64,000 nt of DNA from contig CAJAFV010000046.1 of the NCBI GenBank assembly GCA_903939115.1, positions 101,663 to 165,662 of the forward strand. Direction: 5' to 3'. The first letter of the stretch is position 1. Every line of letters starts with the position of its first letter. A model generated the notes under the pieces. It made no database searches. It was not told where the DNA came from and saw only the letters and a program-made list of their open reading frames with translations. The translations under genes were made by a program, and so were the position numbers. Below are positions 52,277 to 60,845 of the stretch, piece by piece. Origin of the DNA: an uncultured Geobacteraceae bacterium. Lineage in GTDB: Bacteria > Desulfobacterota > Desulfuromonadia > Geobacterales > Pseudopelobacteraceae.

Positions 52277-53581
52277 CTAAAAATCCCATGCGTCTTTGTA
52301 CATATTTTTAACCTGTTCGATATGTTTGTTAACACTTGCCCGCTGTAATTCAACACTTTTTACATTTGACTCACAATGTCTGTTGCATTGTGCCATGCTG
52401 AGAAATATCTCACCTTGAGACCCCGGTTGATCACTGGTATGTGTCATGGAGTTGGCCAGGCATATCAATTCAACCATGCTTCTGTTTATTACCGCTTTGT
52501 CAGGCGAATGGTGATAGCGGATGCATTCTTGAATCTCTTCTCCAAAATTCCATTTCTTCGCAAGCTGATATCCTATTTCTGCATGATGTTCCTCTATCAC
52601 CCTGACTCGAAGCTCAGGGGAAAGCATATAATCGTTAAGCATGTCAAGCATGACGGTTTTGCCGATATCGTGCAGTAAGCCGCACATGAAGGCGAGTTCA
52701 AAATTATTACGCATGTCACGCGCTATCTGACGGGCAATCATCGCACATACCAGGCTATGTTTTAGTACCTTTCTGACTTCATTGGAGTTTTGAGGGCTGA
52801 AACTACTGAGGGCGTGCACAGCGACAATGCTCAGCAAAGACTTCAGGCCGATAAGAACGACCGCTTCTTTAACTGAATGTATTGTGGCACTGTTTCTGTA
52901 ATGAGGCGAATTACATATTCTAAGTAGATTGGCAACGAGTATCTGGTCAGTGATGCCGTCAGCGATCTGCTCAATAGAGGCGTTTGGATCATTAATTTTT
53001 TCTTGAATCTGCTGAATAATGTCTGGGATTGCAGGGAGATCAATAGTGCCTTTCATGATGCTTTTTTTGAGTTCATTTGCAATAAAATCTGTGTCTATCG
53101 TATTTCCCAGGCGGGAATCATCAAATATTACTGCCGATTGCATTAACAGCATGGTGGAATCAAGTTCAATCGGGCCATTCAGTACAAAGCCAGGAAGCAC
53201 ATCAGTAAACTCAAATTCGCCGGCTTGCCATTTCATGACATCAGTCACTGCAGAGCGTGCAATAGTGAGGACTATTTTCTCCACAATCTCTTTGCTGATG
53301 ATATTTTCAGTTACTAAATAGCCGATGAATGGTAATCCGAGATTGTCACAAACTGTTTTTTTATCTAGAATCTCCTGCCGGCTCAAAGACGATGCTTGAA
53401 TCAGAAAGTCGACAATGCGCTCATTATCGCTATCAGAGTCAACAAAGATGACCTTGCCGTCCTGAAAATAGAACTTTTTGTTCTGCCCGTTATTAGAGAG
53501 GGCAAGTGTGCCGGAACGTTTATTGTTACCGGTCCACTGGATTAAATCTATGAGCGAAATAAAATTGAGATGTCCGTGCAT
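52277..53581 (-). CDS. DUF4388-HDOD signalling protein
   Basis: The protein has 434 aa. An N-terminal DUF4388 (PATAN-like) domain spans about residues 1-140 (MHGHLNFISLIDLIQWTGNNKRSGTLAL, FYFQDGKVIFVDS). An HDOD domain spans about 170-390 (LPAIPDIIQQIQEKINDPNASIEQIADGIT, FMCGLLHDIGKTVMLDML, EEHHAEIGYQLAKKW). HDOD proteins are HD-related but usually inactive as phosphodiesterases; they act in signalling, often in motility and development. I chose the ATG at 53581 because it begins the conserved domain; a TTG 13 codons upstream is the main alternative. It is divergent from the other HDOD gene. Confidence 0.88.
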   Translation of the reverse strand: MHGHLNFISLIDLIQWTGNNKRSGTLALSNNGQNKKFYFQDGKVIFVDSDSDNERIVDFLIQASSLSRQEILDKKTVCDNLGLPFIGYLVTENIISKEIVEKIVLTIARSAVTDVMKWQAGEFEFTDVLPGFVLNGPIELDSTMLLMQSAVIFDDSRLGNTIDTDFIANELKKSIMKGTIDLPAIPDIIQQIQEKINDPNASIEQIADGITDQILVANLLRICNSPHYRNSATIHSVKEAVVLIGLKSLLSIVAVHALSSFSPQNSNEVRKVLKHSLVCAMIARQIARDMRNNFELAFMCGLLHDIGKTVMLDMLNDYMLSPELRVRVIEEHHAEIGYQLAKKWNFGEEIQECIRYHHSPDKAVINRSMVELICLANSMTHTSDQPGSQGEIFLSMAQCNRHCESNVKSVELQRASVNKHIEQVKNMYKDAWDF

Positions 53582-53752
53582 AACTCGCAATGTCCCACCT
53601 GCCGTATATATTTTTGCCAATATATGACACTAAAACTTTTAATACTATATTTTTTCTGATGAAATCTTCGATGAATTCTTTGGTCAATTTGTGTGAATCC
53701 GTTGACGCTGGTACCTCAAAATGATACGTTCGCCCACAAACAGGGTTCATAT

Positions 53753-55786
53753 ATGTTTCGCATACAAAGCAGAGGAGTGAGATACTTGTTGCGCATCCCA
53801 GAAGAAATTATTGACGCCATTGAAGCAATTCATCTTCCGACCATTCCGCAGACTGTCGTGCGTTTCATGCAGATGGCAGACGATGAAAACACCTCAATTG
53901 CTGAATTGGCTACCCTTGTAGGCCGGGACCCGGCTCTGACTGCACGGGTTCTAACCGTTGCCAATTCTGCCGCGTTGAGAGGCAGAGGAGGGTCAAAGGA
54001 TCTCGCAGGCAGCCTGGCCAGCATCGGTATATGTCTCGCACGTACTCTGGCAGCATCTCTTGTCGTGCAAAATGTTTTCTCACCGGCACTCGACGGCCAG
54101 GAGTATGATTTTGCCGGTTTTTGGTGGCACTCCATTCAGGTTGCTGAAGTTGCTCGGGCAATAGCGGTCGAAATCAATTATCCCGATGTTGAAGAGGCCC
54201 ATCTTGCCGGTCTTTTGCACAATATAGGTCAATTGCTGATGCTGGGCGGGTTGAAAGGCCGCTACGGATTGCTGCTGGCTGCAAGTTCAGACGAATCAGT
54301 ACTTCGAAACCGCGAACAGATGGAGTTTGGTACAAACCATTCTGCAATGGGGGCATGGCTGGTAGATCAATGGTCGCTTTCGTCATTCATGGCTGATGCA
54401 ATTCTGTTCCATCATGCAGCATCCGATGAGATTGCGGCCGCCGATACGTTGAGTCAGATTGTCTGGTCCGCGCATAAAATTTGTCATCACCACACAAAAT
54501 CCGACCCTCTACAGCAGGAACAAGATGCCGATTTCACCACGGTACATTCATTTTTGGGGTTAAACGCCTCAACTATTTTTTATATTTATCAGGACAGCTC
54601 TCTCAGGGTTGCCCGGTATGCTGCTGATTTGGATATTACTGAATCCGTTGACGCAAAGACCTTTCCGTATCCGACAACGATCCCGCTCGAAAATTCGCGC
54701 CCCCTCATGAAAAACAAAGAGACCGCTTATGCACAAATGGTTGAGATGGCACACGATTTAGCCATGCTGCAGCCGCTGCAGCGACTGTTTGCTTCGTTAC
54801 AGAGCGAGACTGAAATGCTCCTTTCCATACGTGAATCGGCGTGGATCCTTTTTGGGCCCGGCCCTTTTGCCTTTCTCATGGTTCAGCCTGGAAAGGCCGT
54901 ATTGTCAGGTGCCAAGATCAGTGGCCAGTCGTTATTACTGCAGCAGATCAAAATTCCTCTTGATTCTGATCAAAGTCTGGCGACTGGAGTTGCTCTTGGA
55001 AAAAAAACAAGTTCTTCAACTTTTGACCAGGAAAGCCCGGCCGCAATCCCACTGGCTGATGTACAAATCAGACGTATACTCGGGAGTGAGGGGCTGCTGT
55101 ACATTCCGTTAAAAAGTCGCGCCCGGATCATAGGTCTGATGGTCTACGGCGTGAGCGCTTCACACTGCGCCCGGCTAAAAAAGAGTCTGCGGTTGATGAC
55201 ACGTTTTGCCAATACGGCAGCAAGCTGCCTTGAAAATTTGCGTGAGACACAGGAGCATTTACGGTCTATGCTCATCGGGCGGATGAGTGATGTTACCGGT
55301 GAATCTACCGTGACGGGGAGCGTAGATATTAATACGCTGATTGAGAGCATGCTGGAGCTCCATGGAGACATGCTATTTACCAGCCGTGGCATCAACATCG
55401 AGAAAGATCTTGATGCCGGGCTTTCAGCCGTTGCCAGCGACCGGGACAGAATCAGCCAGATTCTTTATTGCCTGTGGAAAAATGCGTCGGAAGCCACTGC
55501 AGCAGGTGGCTATTTTGCCATCTCAACGCACGATAACATCAATCAGGATGGACGTTTCTTTGTCGAAATCCGCCAGAGCGATACCGGGCCCGGCCTACCT
55601 CCGGCAGTCATGCAGCGCCTGTTCCAATTGCCGGCTTCTGACAAAAAACGTTCCGGGCATGTCGGTCTTGGCCTAACAATTGTCGCTGAACTTGTTGAAC
55701 AGATTGGTGGTCGTATCACCTGCCAGAGTAAAACAGGACGGGGTACGAGGTTTTCAATATTGATTCCGAAAACCGGTAATACGTAA
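53753..55786 (+). CDS. HDOD-GAF-histidine-kinase-ATPase hybrid protein
   Basis: The protein has 677 aa. An HDOD domain spans about residues 18-225 (LPTIPQTVVRFMQMADDENTSIAELATLVGRDPALTARVL; HLAGLLHNIGQLLML). A GAF-like domain spans about 340-490. A C-terminal HATPase_c domain (about 530-675) has the N box WKNASEAT, G1 SDTGPGLPP and G2 GHVGLGLTI. No standard H-box (HELRNPL-type) precedes the ATPase domain; the only His nearby is in TQEHLRSM. It may signal without classical autophosphorylation. I give the ATG at 53753. A TTG at 53786 has a better ribosome-binding site (GAGGAG), and a GTG at 53693 is also open. Confidence 0.82.
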   Translation: MFRIQSRGVRYLLRIPEEIIDAIEAIHLPTIPQTVVRFMQMADDENTSIAELATLVGRDPALTARVLTVANSAALRGRGGSKDLAGSLASIGICLARTLAASLVVQNVFSPALDGQEYDFAGFWWHSIQVAEVARAIAVEINYPDVEEAHLAGLLHNIGQLLMLGGLKGRYGLLLAASSDESVLRNREQMEFGTNHSAMGAWLVDQWSLSSFMADAILFHHAASDEIAAADTLSQIVWSAHKICHHHTKSDPLQQEQDADFTTVHSFLGLNASTIFYIYQDSSLRVARYAADLDITESVDAKTFPYPTTIPLENSRPLMKNKETAYAQMVEMAHDLAMLQPLQRLFASLQSETEMLLSIRESAWILFGPGPFAFLMVQPGKAVLSGAKISGQSLLLQQIKIPLDSDQSLATGVALGKKTSSSTFDQESPAAIPLADVQIRRILGSEGLLYIPLKSRARIIGLMVYGVSASHCARLKKSLRLMTRFANTAASCLENLRETQEHLRSMLIGRMSDVTGESTVTGSVDINTLIESMLELHGDMLFTSRGINIEKDLDAGLSAVASDRDRISQILYCLWKNASEATAAGGYFAISTHDNINQDGRFFVEIRQSDTGPGLPPAVMQRLFQLPASDKKRSGHVGLGLTIVAELVEQIGGRITCQSKTGRGTRFSILIPKTGNT

Positions 55787-55813
55787 TAATGAATAAAAAC
55801 AATTCTGTTTCGC

Positions 55814-55842
55814 TTGACGAGCGGCCACAGGTGTATTATTCT
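55814..55842 (+). promoter_or_regulatory. Predicted promoter of the phosphohexomutase gene
   Basis: TTGACG at 55814-55819 and TATTCT at 55837-55842 are separated by 17 bp, giving a start near 55849 and a leader of about 35 nt. It supports the ATG at 55885, since the earlier in-frame ATG at 55789 lies upstream of this promoter. Confidence 0.5.
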
Positions 55843-55884
55843 AACACGACAAAAAAAGTCCTATTATCTGTAAGGAGTGGAACT

Positions 55885-57303
55885 ATGACGCAAATTACCT
55901 TTGGAACATCCGGCTGGCGTGGAATATTGTGCGAGGATTTCACCTTTGAAAACGTAAAGGTTGTTGTTCAGGCGATAGCAGATACCATTAAAGCATCGGG
56001 TGAGGGCGAGAAAGGTGTCGTCATCGGCTGCGATACCCGTTTCATGGGACAGCGCTTTGTAGAGGCATCAGCCCGTGTTCTGGCCGGAGCCGGCATCAAG
56101 GCGTATGTCTGCGAACGGGATACTCCGACACCTGTCATATCGTATGAAATTTTACGGCGCGGTGCTGCCGGTGGCATCAACTTTACCGCCAGTCATAACC
56201 CTCCCGAATATAACGGCGTCAAATTTTCTCCCTCTTCGGGAGGCCCGGCGCTGCCGGAAACGACGAATGAGATTGAGCGTCGCGCAAACGCTTCAGTTGG
56301 TACCCGGTGTTACAATGAAATGTCTCTTGAAGAGGCCAAAAAACTGGGCCTGGCGGAGATAATAAACCCACACGATGACTATCTGAAGTCCCTTGAAGAG
56401 AAGGTTGACTTTGATGCTATCGGTACACTTGGGCTGGTTGCGCTCAATCCTCTTTACGGAACCGGTCGTGGCTATCTGGATGATCCGCTCCGCGTGCGTG
56501 GCATTCCGTACACAATGATCAATGGTCGCCCCGATCCGTATTTCGGCGGACATCCACCTGAGCCATCAGAAGCGCACATTCCTGATTTTGTTGATCTGGT
56601 TAAAAACGATCCCGCTATCCGGCTTGGTCTTGCCACTGATGGCGATGCTGACCGTTTTGGCATTCTTGATGCGGACGGCAGCTTTATCGAACCGAACTAT
56701 ATTATAGCCCTGCTGCTCGATTATCTGATTCGGGTGCGCAAGCTTGAAGGCGGTGTGGCACGCAGTGTCGCTACCTCGCACCTGATAGATGCCGTAGCGA
56801 AGAAACATGGCGTCCCGGTCTATGAAACGCCGGTAGGCTTCAAATATATCGGCGAGCTGATCAGCCAGGATAAACTCGTTATTGGTGGGGAAGAGAGCGC
56901 CGGGTTAACGATCAAGGGGCACGTTCCGGAGAAGGACGGTATCCTCGCCTGTTTCCTGGTGGCAGAAATGGTTGCGCGCGAAGGGAAGAGTATCCGTGAA
57001 CTTCTTGACCGGCTGTATGGAGAAGTGGGGAGGTTTGTTACCCGTCGCGATAACCTCAAATTGTCGCCGGAGCTGGAAATAGCCTATAAAAACAAGATCA
57101 ACGCTGTTCCGGCCGAGATTGCTGGAACCAAGGTCAAAGAGATCGTCAGAGTCGACGGGACCAAATTGTTACTCGATGACGGCAGCTGGATGCTGTTCCG
57201 TAAATCGGGTACGGAACCGGTTGTACGGTTGTATGGTGAGGCGAACAATGATGCTCGTCTTGCTGAAGTTATGGCTGCCGGCCGGAAGTTTATCCTGAAT
57301 TAA
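55885..57303 (+). CDS. Phosphoglucomutase/phosphomannomutase family protein
   Basis: This 472-aa alpha-D-phosphohexomutase interconverts sugar-1- and sugar-6-phosphates. The phosphoserine loop is INFTASHNPPEYNGVKF near residues 96-112, the Mg loop is ATDGDADRFG near 250, the sugar-specificity loop is GGEESAG near 335, and the phosphate-binding loop is RKSGTEPVVRLYGEA near the C-terminus. The substrate (glucose, mannose or glucosamine phosphate) is not clear from sequence. The ATG at 55885 follows AAGGAG by 8 nt. nifU follows after 26 bp and may share the transcript. Confidence 0.93.
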   Translation: MTQITFGTSGWRGILCEDFTFENVKVVVQAIADTIKASGEGEKGVVIGCDTRFMGQRFVEASARVLAGAGIKAYVCERDTPTPVISYEILRRGAAGGINFTASHNPPEYNGVKFSPSSGGPALPETTNEIERRANASVGTRCYNEMSLEEAKKLGLAEIINPHDDYLKSLEEKVDFDAIGTLGLVALNPLYGTGRGYLDDPLRVRGIPYTMINGRPDPYFGGHPPEPSEAHIPDFVDLVKNDPAIRLGLATDGDADRFGILDADGSFIEPNYIIALLLDYLIRVRKLEGGVARSVATSHLIDAVAKKHGVPVYETPVGFKYIGELISQDKLVIGGEESAGLTIKGHVPEKDGILACFLVAEMVAREGKSIRELLDRLYGEVGRFVTRRDNLKLSPELEIAYKNKINAVPAEIAGTKVKEIVRVDGTKLLLDDGSWMLFRKSGTEPVVRLYGEANNDARLAEVMAAGRKFILN

Positions 57304-57329
57304 ATACCTAATTTTTAAGGAGCTACACC

Positions 57330-58202
57330 ATGTGGGATTACACACCAATCGTAAAAGACCATTTTTTGAACCCGCGCAATGTCGGCGAGATTCCGAATGC
57401 CGATGCAATCGGCGAAGTCGGCAGTCTTGCCTGCGGCGATGCGCTTAAACTGTATCTCAAGCTGGATGACAATAAAGACAAGATTGTCGATGCCAAGTTT
57501 CAAACCTTCGGCTGCGCCAGCGCCATAGCTTCTTCGTCAGCCCTGACAGAGATGGTCAAAGGGAAAACCCTTGATGAAGCACTTGCGGTCAGTAATCAGG
57601 ATATTGCCGATTTTCTGGGCGGTCTTCCGGAGGAGAAGATGCACTGTTCGGTTATGGGGCAGGAAGCACTGGAGGTTGCCATTTTCAAATATCGCGGCAT
57701 TGAGATGCCGCAGCATGACAGTGAACATGACCATGGTCCGGCATATCCCGATTATGAAGGGGAAATTGTCTGTAAATGTTTCGGCATTACTGATGCGTTC
57801 CTCAAAAAGGTCATTGAGACCAACAGCCTGACCACCGCAGAACAGGTGACAAACTTTACCAAAGCGGGGGGCGCATGTGGTGGCTGTATTCCCAAGATTA
57901 AAGATCTTATCGCCCAGGTACTGGGGGAAGCTGCAGCCCAGACCCGGGTACGCCCGGAAAAACTCTCTAATATGAAGAAGATGCAGTTGATCCAGGAGGT
58001 TTTGGAGCGGGACATCCGCCCGCTGCTCTGGGCTGATGGCGGTGATCTGGAACTGATCGACATAGACGGCGCCAAAGTGCAGGTGGCTTTCCGTAAGGCC
58101 TGCGCCGGTTGTGCCTCCTCCGGCAATACTGCCCGTATGGTTGAAGCCAAGCTGCGTGACCTGGTTGCCGAGGATATTGTCGTTGAGGAGGTTTCCGCAT
58201 GA
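57330..58202 (+). CDS. nifU: NifU-type iron-sulfur cluster scaffold
   Basis: The 290-aa protein has the full three-part NifU layout. An IscU-like domain spans 1-125 (HFLNPRNVGEIPNADAIG, SLACGDALKLYL, TFGCASAIASSSALTEM, with a Cys in KMHCSVMG). A central BFD-like [2Fe-2S] domain (about 145-200) has CKCFGITD and GACGGCIP, and the C-terminal Nfu domain has the CxxC of RKACAGCASS. It receives sulfur from NifS and builds clusters for delivery to apoproteins. The stop overlaps nifS as ATGA. No nitrogenase genes are near, so this is probably the general Fe-S assembly system, as in several delta- and epsilon-type bacteria. Confidence 0.95.
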   Translation: MWDYTPIVKDHFLNPRNVGEIPNADAIGEVGSLACGDALKLYLKLDDNKDKIVDAKFQTFGCASAIASSSALTEMVKGKTLDEALAVSNQDIADFLGGLPEEKMHCSVMGQEALEVAIFKYRGIEMPQHDSEHDHGPAYPDYEGEIVCKCFGITDAFLKKVIETNSLTTAEQVTNFTKAGGACGGCIPKIKDLIAQVLGEAAAQTRVRPEKLSNMKKMQLIQEVLERDIRPLLWADGGDLELIDIDGAKVQVAFRKACAGCASSGNTARMVEAKLRDLVAEDIVVEEVSA

Positions 58203-59374
58203 AAGAAATCTATCTCGATAACAATGCGACGACCAAGGTTGATGAAGCGGTATTTGAGGAGATGCGTCCCTATTTCTGCGAACTGTATGGCAATCCCAGT
58301 TCAATGCATTTCTTTGGCGGCCAGGTCCAGAGTAAGGTCAATGAAGCCAGAGGGAGGGTGGCAGAACTTTTGGGAGCATCCCCGGATGAAATTATTTTCA
58401 CTGCATGTGGCACCGAAAGTGATAACGCTGCAATCCGCTCAGCGCTGGAAGTTTTTCCCGACCGGCGTCACATTATAACCAGTCGTGTCGAGCACCCCGC
58501 CGTCCTGACCCAGTGCCGTAATCTGCGCCAGAAAGGGTACCGGGTTACCGAGATCGGTGTTGATGGCGCCGGTCGTCTTGACCTGGAGGAGTTGAAAACC
58601 GCTATTGATGACGATACCGCTATCGTGTCACTCATGTGGGCCAACAATGAGACCGGAGTTATTTTTCCGGTGGAGGAAGCGGCTAAAATCGCCAAGTCGA
58701 AGGGCGCTCTTTTCCACAGCGACGCCGTCCAGGCCATCGGTAAAATTCCGATCAACATGGCTGCCTCGCACATAGATATGCTCTCACTTTCCGGTCACAA
58801 GCTTCATGCTCCCAAGGGGATCGGCGTGTTGTACCTCCGCAAGGGGACGCCGTTCAGGCCGTTACTGGTTGGCGGCCATCAGGAGAAGAGCCGCCGGGCC
58901 GGCACCGAAAACGCCGCTGCCATCATCGCCCTGGGGAAGGCATGCCAGTTGGCCGGTCAGCATATGGAAGCCGAAAATACGGTCGTCAAAGCGATGCGTG
59001 ACCGGCTGCAGGATGCCCTGATGTCGGCAATTCCGCACGCCCGTATCAATGGGGGGGGGGCGGAGCGCTTGCCGAACACCACTTCAATCGCCTTTGAATT
59101 TGTCGAAGGAGAAGCAATACTGCTGCTGCTGTCAGAGTTCGGTATCTGCGCCTCGTCAGGAAGTGCCTGCACTTCAGGTTCGCTCGAACCATCACATGTA
59201 CTCCGCGCCATGGGGGTGCCGTTCACCTGTGCCCATGGGTCGATCCGTTTTTCTCTTTCTCGCTATACCACAGAAGCGGAGATCGACACGGTTATCCGCG
59301 AATTGCCACCAATCATTGCTCGTTTGCGTCAGATGTCGCCATTTGGCAGGGAACATTTACAAGGCAAGGCATAA
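58199..59374 (+). CDS. nifS: Cysteine desulfurase NifS
   Basis: This 391-aa PLP enzyme takes sulfur from cysteine and passes it to NifU. The N-terminus MKEIYLDNNATTKVDEAV is typical. The PLP lysine lies in LSGHKLHAPKG near residue 202, and the sulfur-relay Cys in CASSGSACTSGSLEPSH near 325. It is coupled to nifU by a 4-nt overlap. A run of ten G residues at 59051-59060 encodes the NGGG of RINGGGAERLPNTTS; the frame is intact as given, but the tract is prone to slippage. A terminator follows at 59398. Confidence 0.95.
   Translation: MKEIYLDNNATTKVDEAVFEEMRPYFCELYGNPSSMHFFGGQVQSKVNEARGRVAELLGASPDEIIFTACGTESDNAAIRSALEVFPDRRHIITSRVEHPAVLTQCRNLRQKGYRVTEIGVDGAGRLDLEELKTAIDDDTAIVSLMWANNETGVIFPVEEAAKIAKSKGALFHSDAVQAIGKIPINMAASHIDMLSLSGHKLHAPKGIGVLYLRKGTPFRPLLVGGHQEKSRRAGTENAAAIIALGKACQLAGQHMEAENTVVKAMRDRLQDALMSAIPHARINGGGAERLPNTTSIAFEFVEGEAILLLLSEFGICASSGSACTSGSLEPSHVLRAMGVPFTCAHGSIRFSLSRYTTEAEIDTVIRELPPIIARLRQMSPFGREHLQGKA
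59051..59060 (+). repeat. Ten-base poly-G tract inside nifS
   Basis: Ten consecutive G residues lie within codons for Gly. It is the longest G run I noticed in the window. A gain or loss of one base would truncate NifS before its active-site Cys. Confidence 0.9.
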
Positions 59375-59397
59375 CAGATATTTGTTTTTGATTCATC

Positions 59398-59430
59398 AAG
59401 GGCGGCCATTACATGGTCGCCCTTCGTTTT
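59398..59430 (+). terminator. Rho-independent terminator after nifS
   Basis: AAGGGCGGCCAT and ATGGTCGCCCTT pair, with one wobble, around a TAC loop; CGTTTTT follows. It lies 24 nt after the nifS stop and separates the Fe-S genes from sucB. Confidence 0.9.
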
Positions 59431-59516
59431 TACTGGAGAATTGGGAAAAATGAGGTATAAATGCACAATCGTTCAAAACTCATGTACGAATTCAATCGGT
59501 TTAGTGGAGTTGCTTT

Positions 59517-60791
59517 ATGGAAATTAAAATACCAGAGGTCGGCGAGTCGGTGCGTGAAGCGCTGCTTGCCAAGTGGTTTAAAAAGAGCGGTGATGCTGTT
59601 AAACGGGATGAGCCGATTTGCGAGATCGAAACCGACAAGATTACACTCGATCTTAATGCCGATGCTGATGGCGTGATAACGATATCGGTCGTTGAAGGAT
59701 CAACAGTGCCGGTCGGGACGACGATCGGTACTATTGAGGAATCGGCGCCAACGCAAAAAAAAACGGCTCCGGAAAGTGCGACACCGTTGTCAGAAAATAA
59801 TGCAGAACCACCATCATCGCCGTCTCTCAGGCGTGAAATGCGCGAACAGAATATTTTACCTAATGAGGTAGCGGGGAGCGGCAAGGGTGGGCGTATTACG
59901 CCGAACGACCTGTTAGTCCATATTAAGGGGAAATCTGAATTACCCCCAACCTCCCGTCCGGCTGCGATTGCACAACCGGCACCGGCTATACCGGAGAGCC
60001 GCAATGCGGTGCCGGCATCACCTCCTCCATCCTCTGGCAAACCGCCCGTACCCTCGTCTGTTAAGAGTGAGGACGCACCGCTGTACTCATCCGGTCGTGA
60101 GGAGCGTCGTCCGATGTCACCTCTTCGCAAGCGGGTCGCCGCTCGTCTGGTTGCGGCCCGTCAGCAGACGGCCATGCTGACCACTTTCAATGAGGCTGAT
60201 CTGTCCCATGTGAAATTGCTGCGCAGTAAATACCGCGAACATTTTATACAGCGTCACGGCATGGCCCTTGGTCTTATGCCCTTCTTTGTCAAGGCGTGTA
60301 TCGAAGCGCTGAAAGAGTTCCCGCTGGTAAACGCTTCGATCGATGGCGACGATATTGTCTATCATCACTATTACGATATCGGTGTTGCCATCGGAGGCGA
60401 TAAAGGATTGGTGGTGCCGGTGCTGCGCAATGCTGAAAATTTTAAATTGTTCGAAATTGATCATGCTATTGCTGCCTTCTCGGAGAAGATAAAATCCAAT
60501 CGTCTGGTTATATCCGATCTGGAGGGGGGCACCTTCACTATCAGTAATGGCGGTGTTTACGGCTCGATGCTCTCCACGCCGATCCTCAATCCTCCCCAGA
60601 GCGCGGTGCTGGGGATGCATGCCATCCAGGACAGGCCGGTCGTCCGCGACGGACAGGTTGTCATCAGGCCGATGATGTACCTGGCCCTTTCCTACGATCA
60701 CCGCATCATTGATGGCCGGGAGGCGGTCAATTTTCTGAAAAAAGTCAAGGAGTACATCGAAGAACCGGAAGAGCTGCTGCTTGAAGGGTGA
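59517..60791 (+). CDS. sucB: 2-oxoglutarate dehydrogenase E2 (dihydrolipoamide succinyltransferase)
   Basis: The protein has 424 aa. The lipoyl domain spans residues 1-78 with the lipoyl lysine in [12 protein letters not shown] Pro/Ala-rich linker leads to a peripheral-subunit-binding domain ([30 protein letters not shown], about 103-135), a second linker rich in Pro and Ser, and the acyltransferase core with the catalytic [17 protein letters not shown] near 393-410. The sequence fits the succinyl-transferring E2 rather than a pyruvate-type E2. lpdA follows, but no E1 (sucA) is adjacent. The ATG has GTGGAG upstream. The stop codon lies in a tandem heptamer repeat. Confidence 0.92.
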   Translation: MEIKIPEVGESVREALLAKWFKKSGDAVKRDEPICEIETDKITLDLNADADGVITISVVEGSTVPVGTTIGTIEESAPTQKKTAPESATPLSENNAEPPSSPSLRREMREQNILPNEVAGSGKGGRITPNDLLVHIKGKSELPPTSRPAAIAQPAPAIPESRNAVPASPPPSSGKPPVPSSVKSEDAPLYSSGREERRPMSPLRKRVAARLVAARQQTAMLTTFNEADLSHVKLLRSKYREHFIQRHGMALGLMPFFVKACIEALKEFPLVNASIDGDDIVYHHYYDIGVAIGGDKGLVVPVLRNAENFKLFEIDHAIAAFSEKIKSNRLVISDLEGGTFTISNGGVYGSMLSTPILNPPQSAVLGMHAIQDRPVVRDGQVVIRPMMYLALSYDHRIIDGREAVNFLKKVKEYIEEPEELLLEG

Positions 60792-60826
60792 TGAGTGATG
60801 AGTGATGAGTGATGAGTGATGAGTGA
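60788..60826 (+). repeat. Tandem GTGATGA heptamers between sucB and lpdA
   Basis: Five perfect copies of GTGATGA (60788-60822) plus a partial sixth start at the sucB stop codon and fill most of the gap to the lpdA ribosome-binding region. Copy number would change the spacing between the two genes by 7 bp steps. Confidence 0.92.
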
Positions 60827-60845
60827 AGGATAGGGGGGCTACTGT

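Noticed and set aside
57330..59374. Part of a nitrogen-fixation cluster
   Set aside because: nifU and nifS are the only nif-named genes here. Without nitrogenase or cofactor genes the pair is better read as general Fe-S assembly.
60788..60826. Possible CRISPR or origin-type iterons
   Set aside because: The unit is 7 bp and uninterrupted, with no AT-rich region, DnaA boxes or replication gene nearby.
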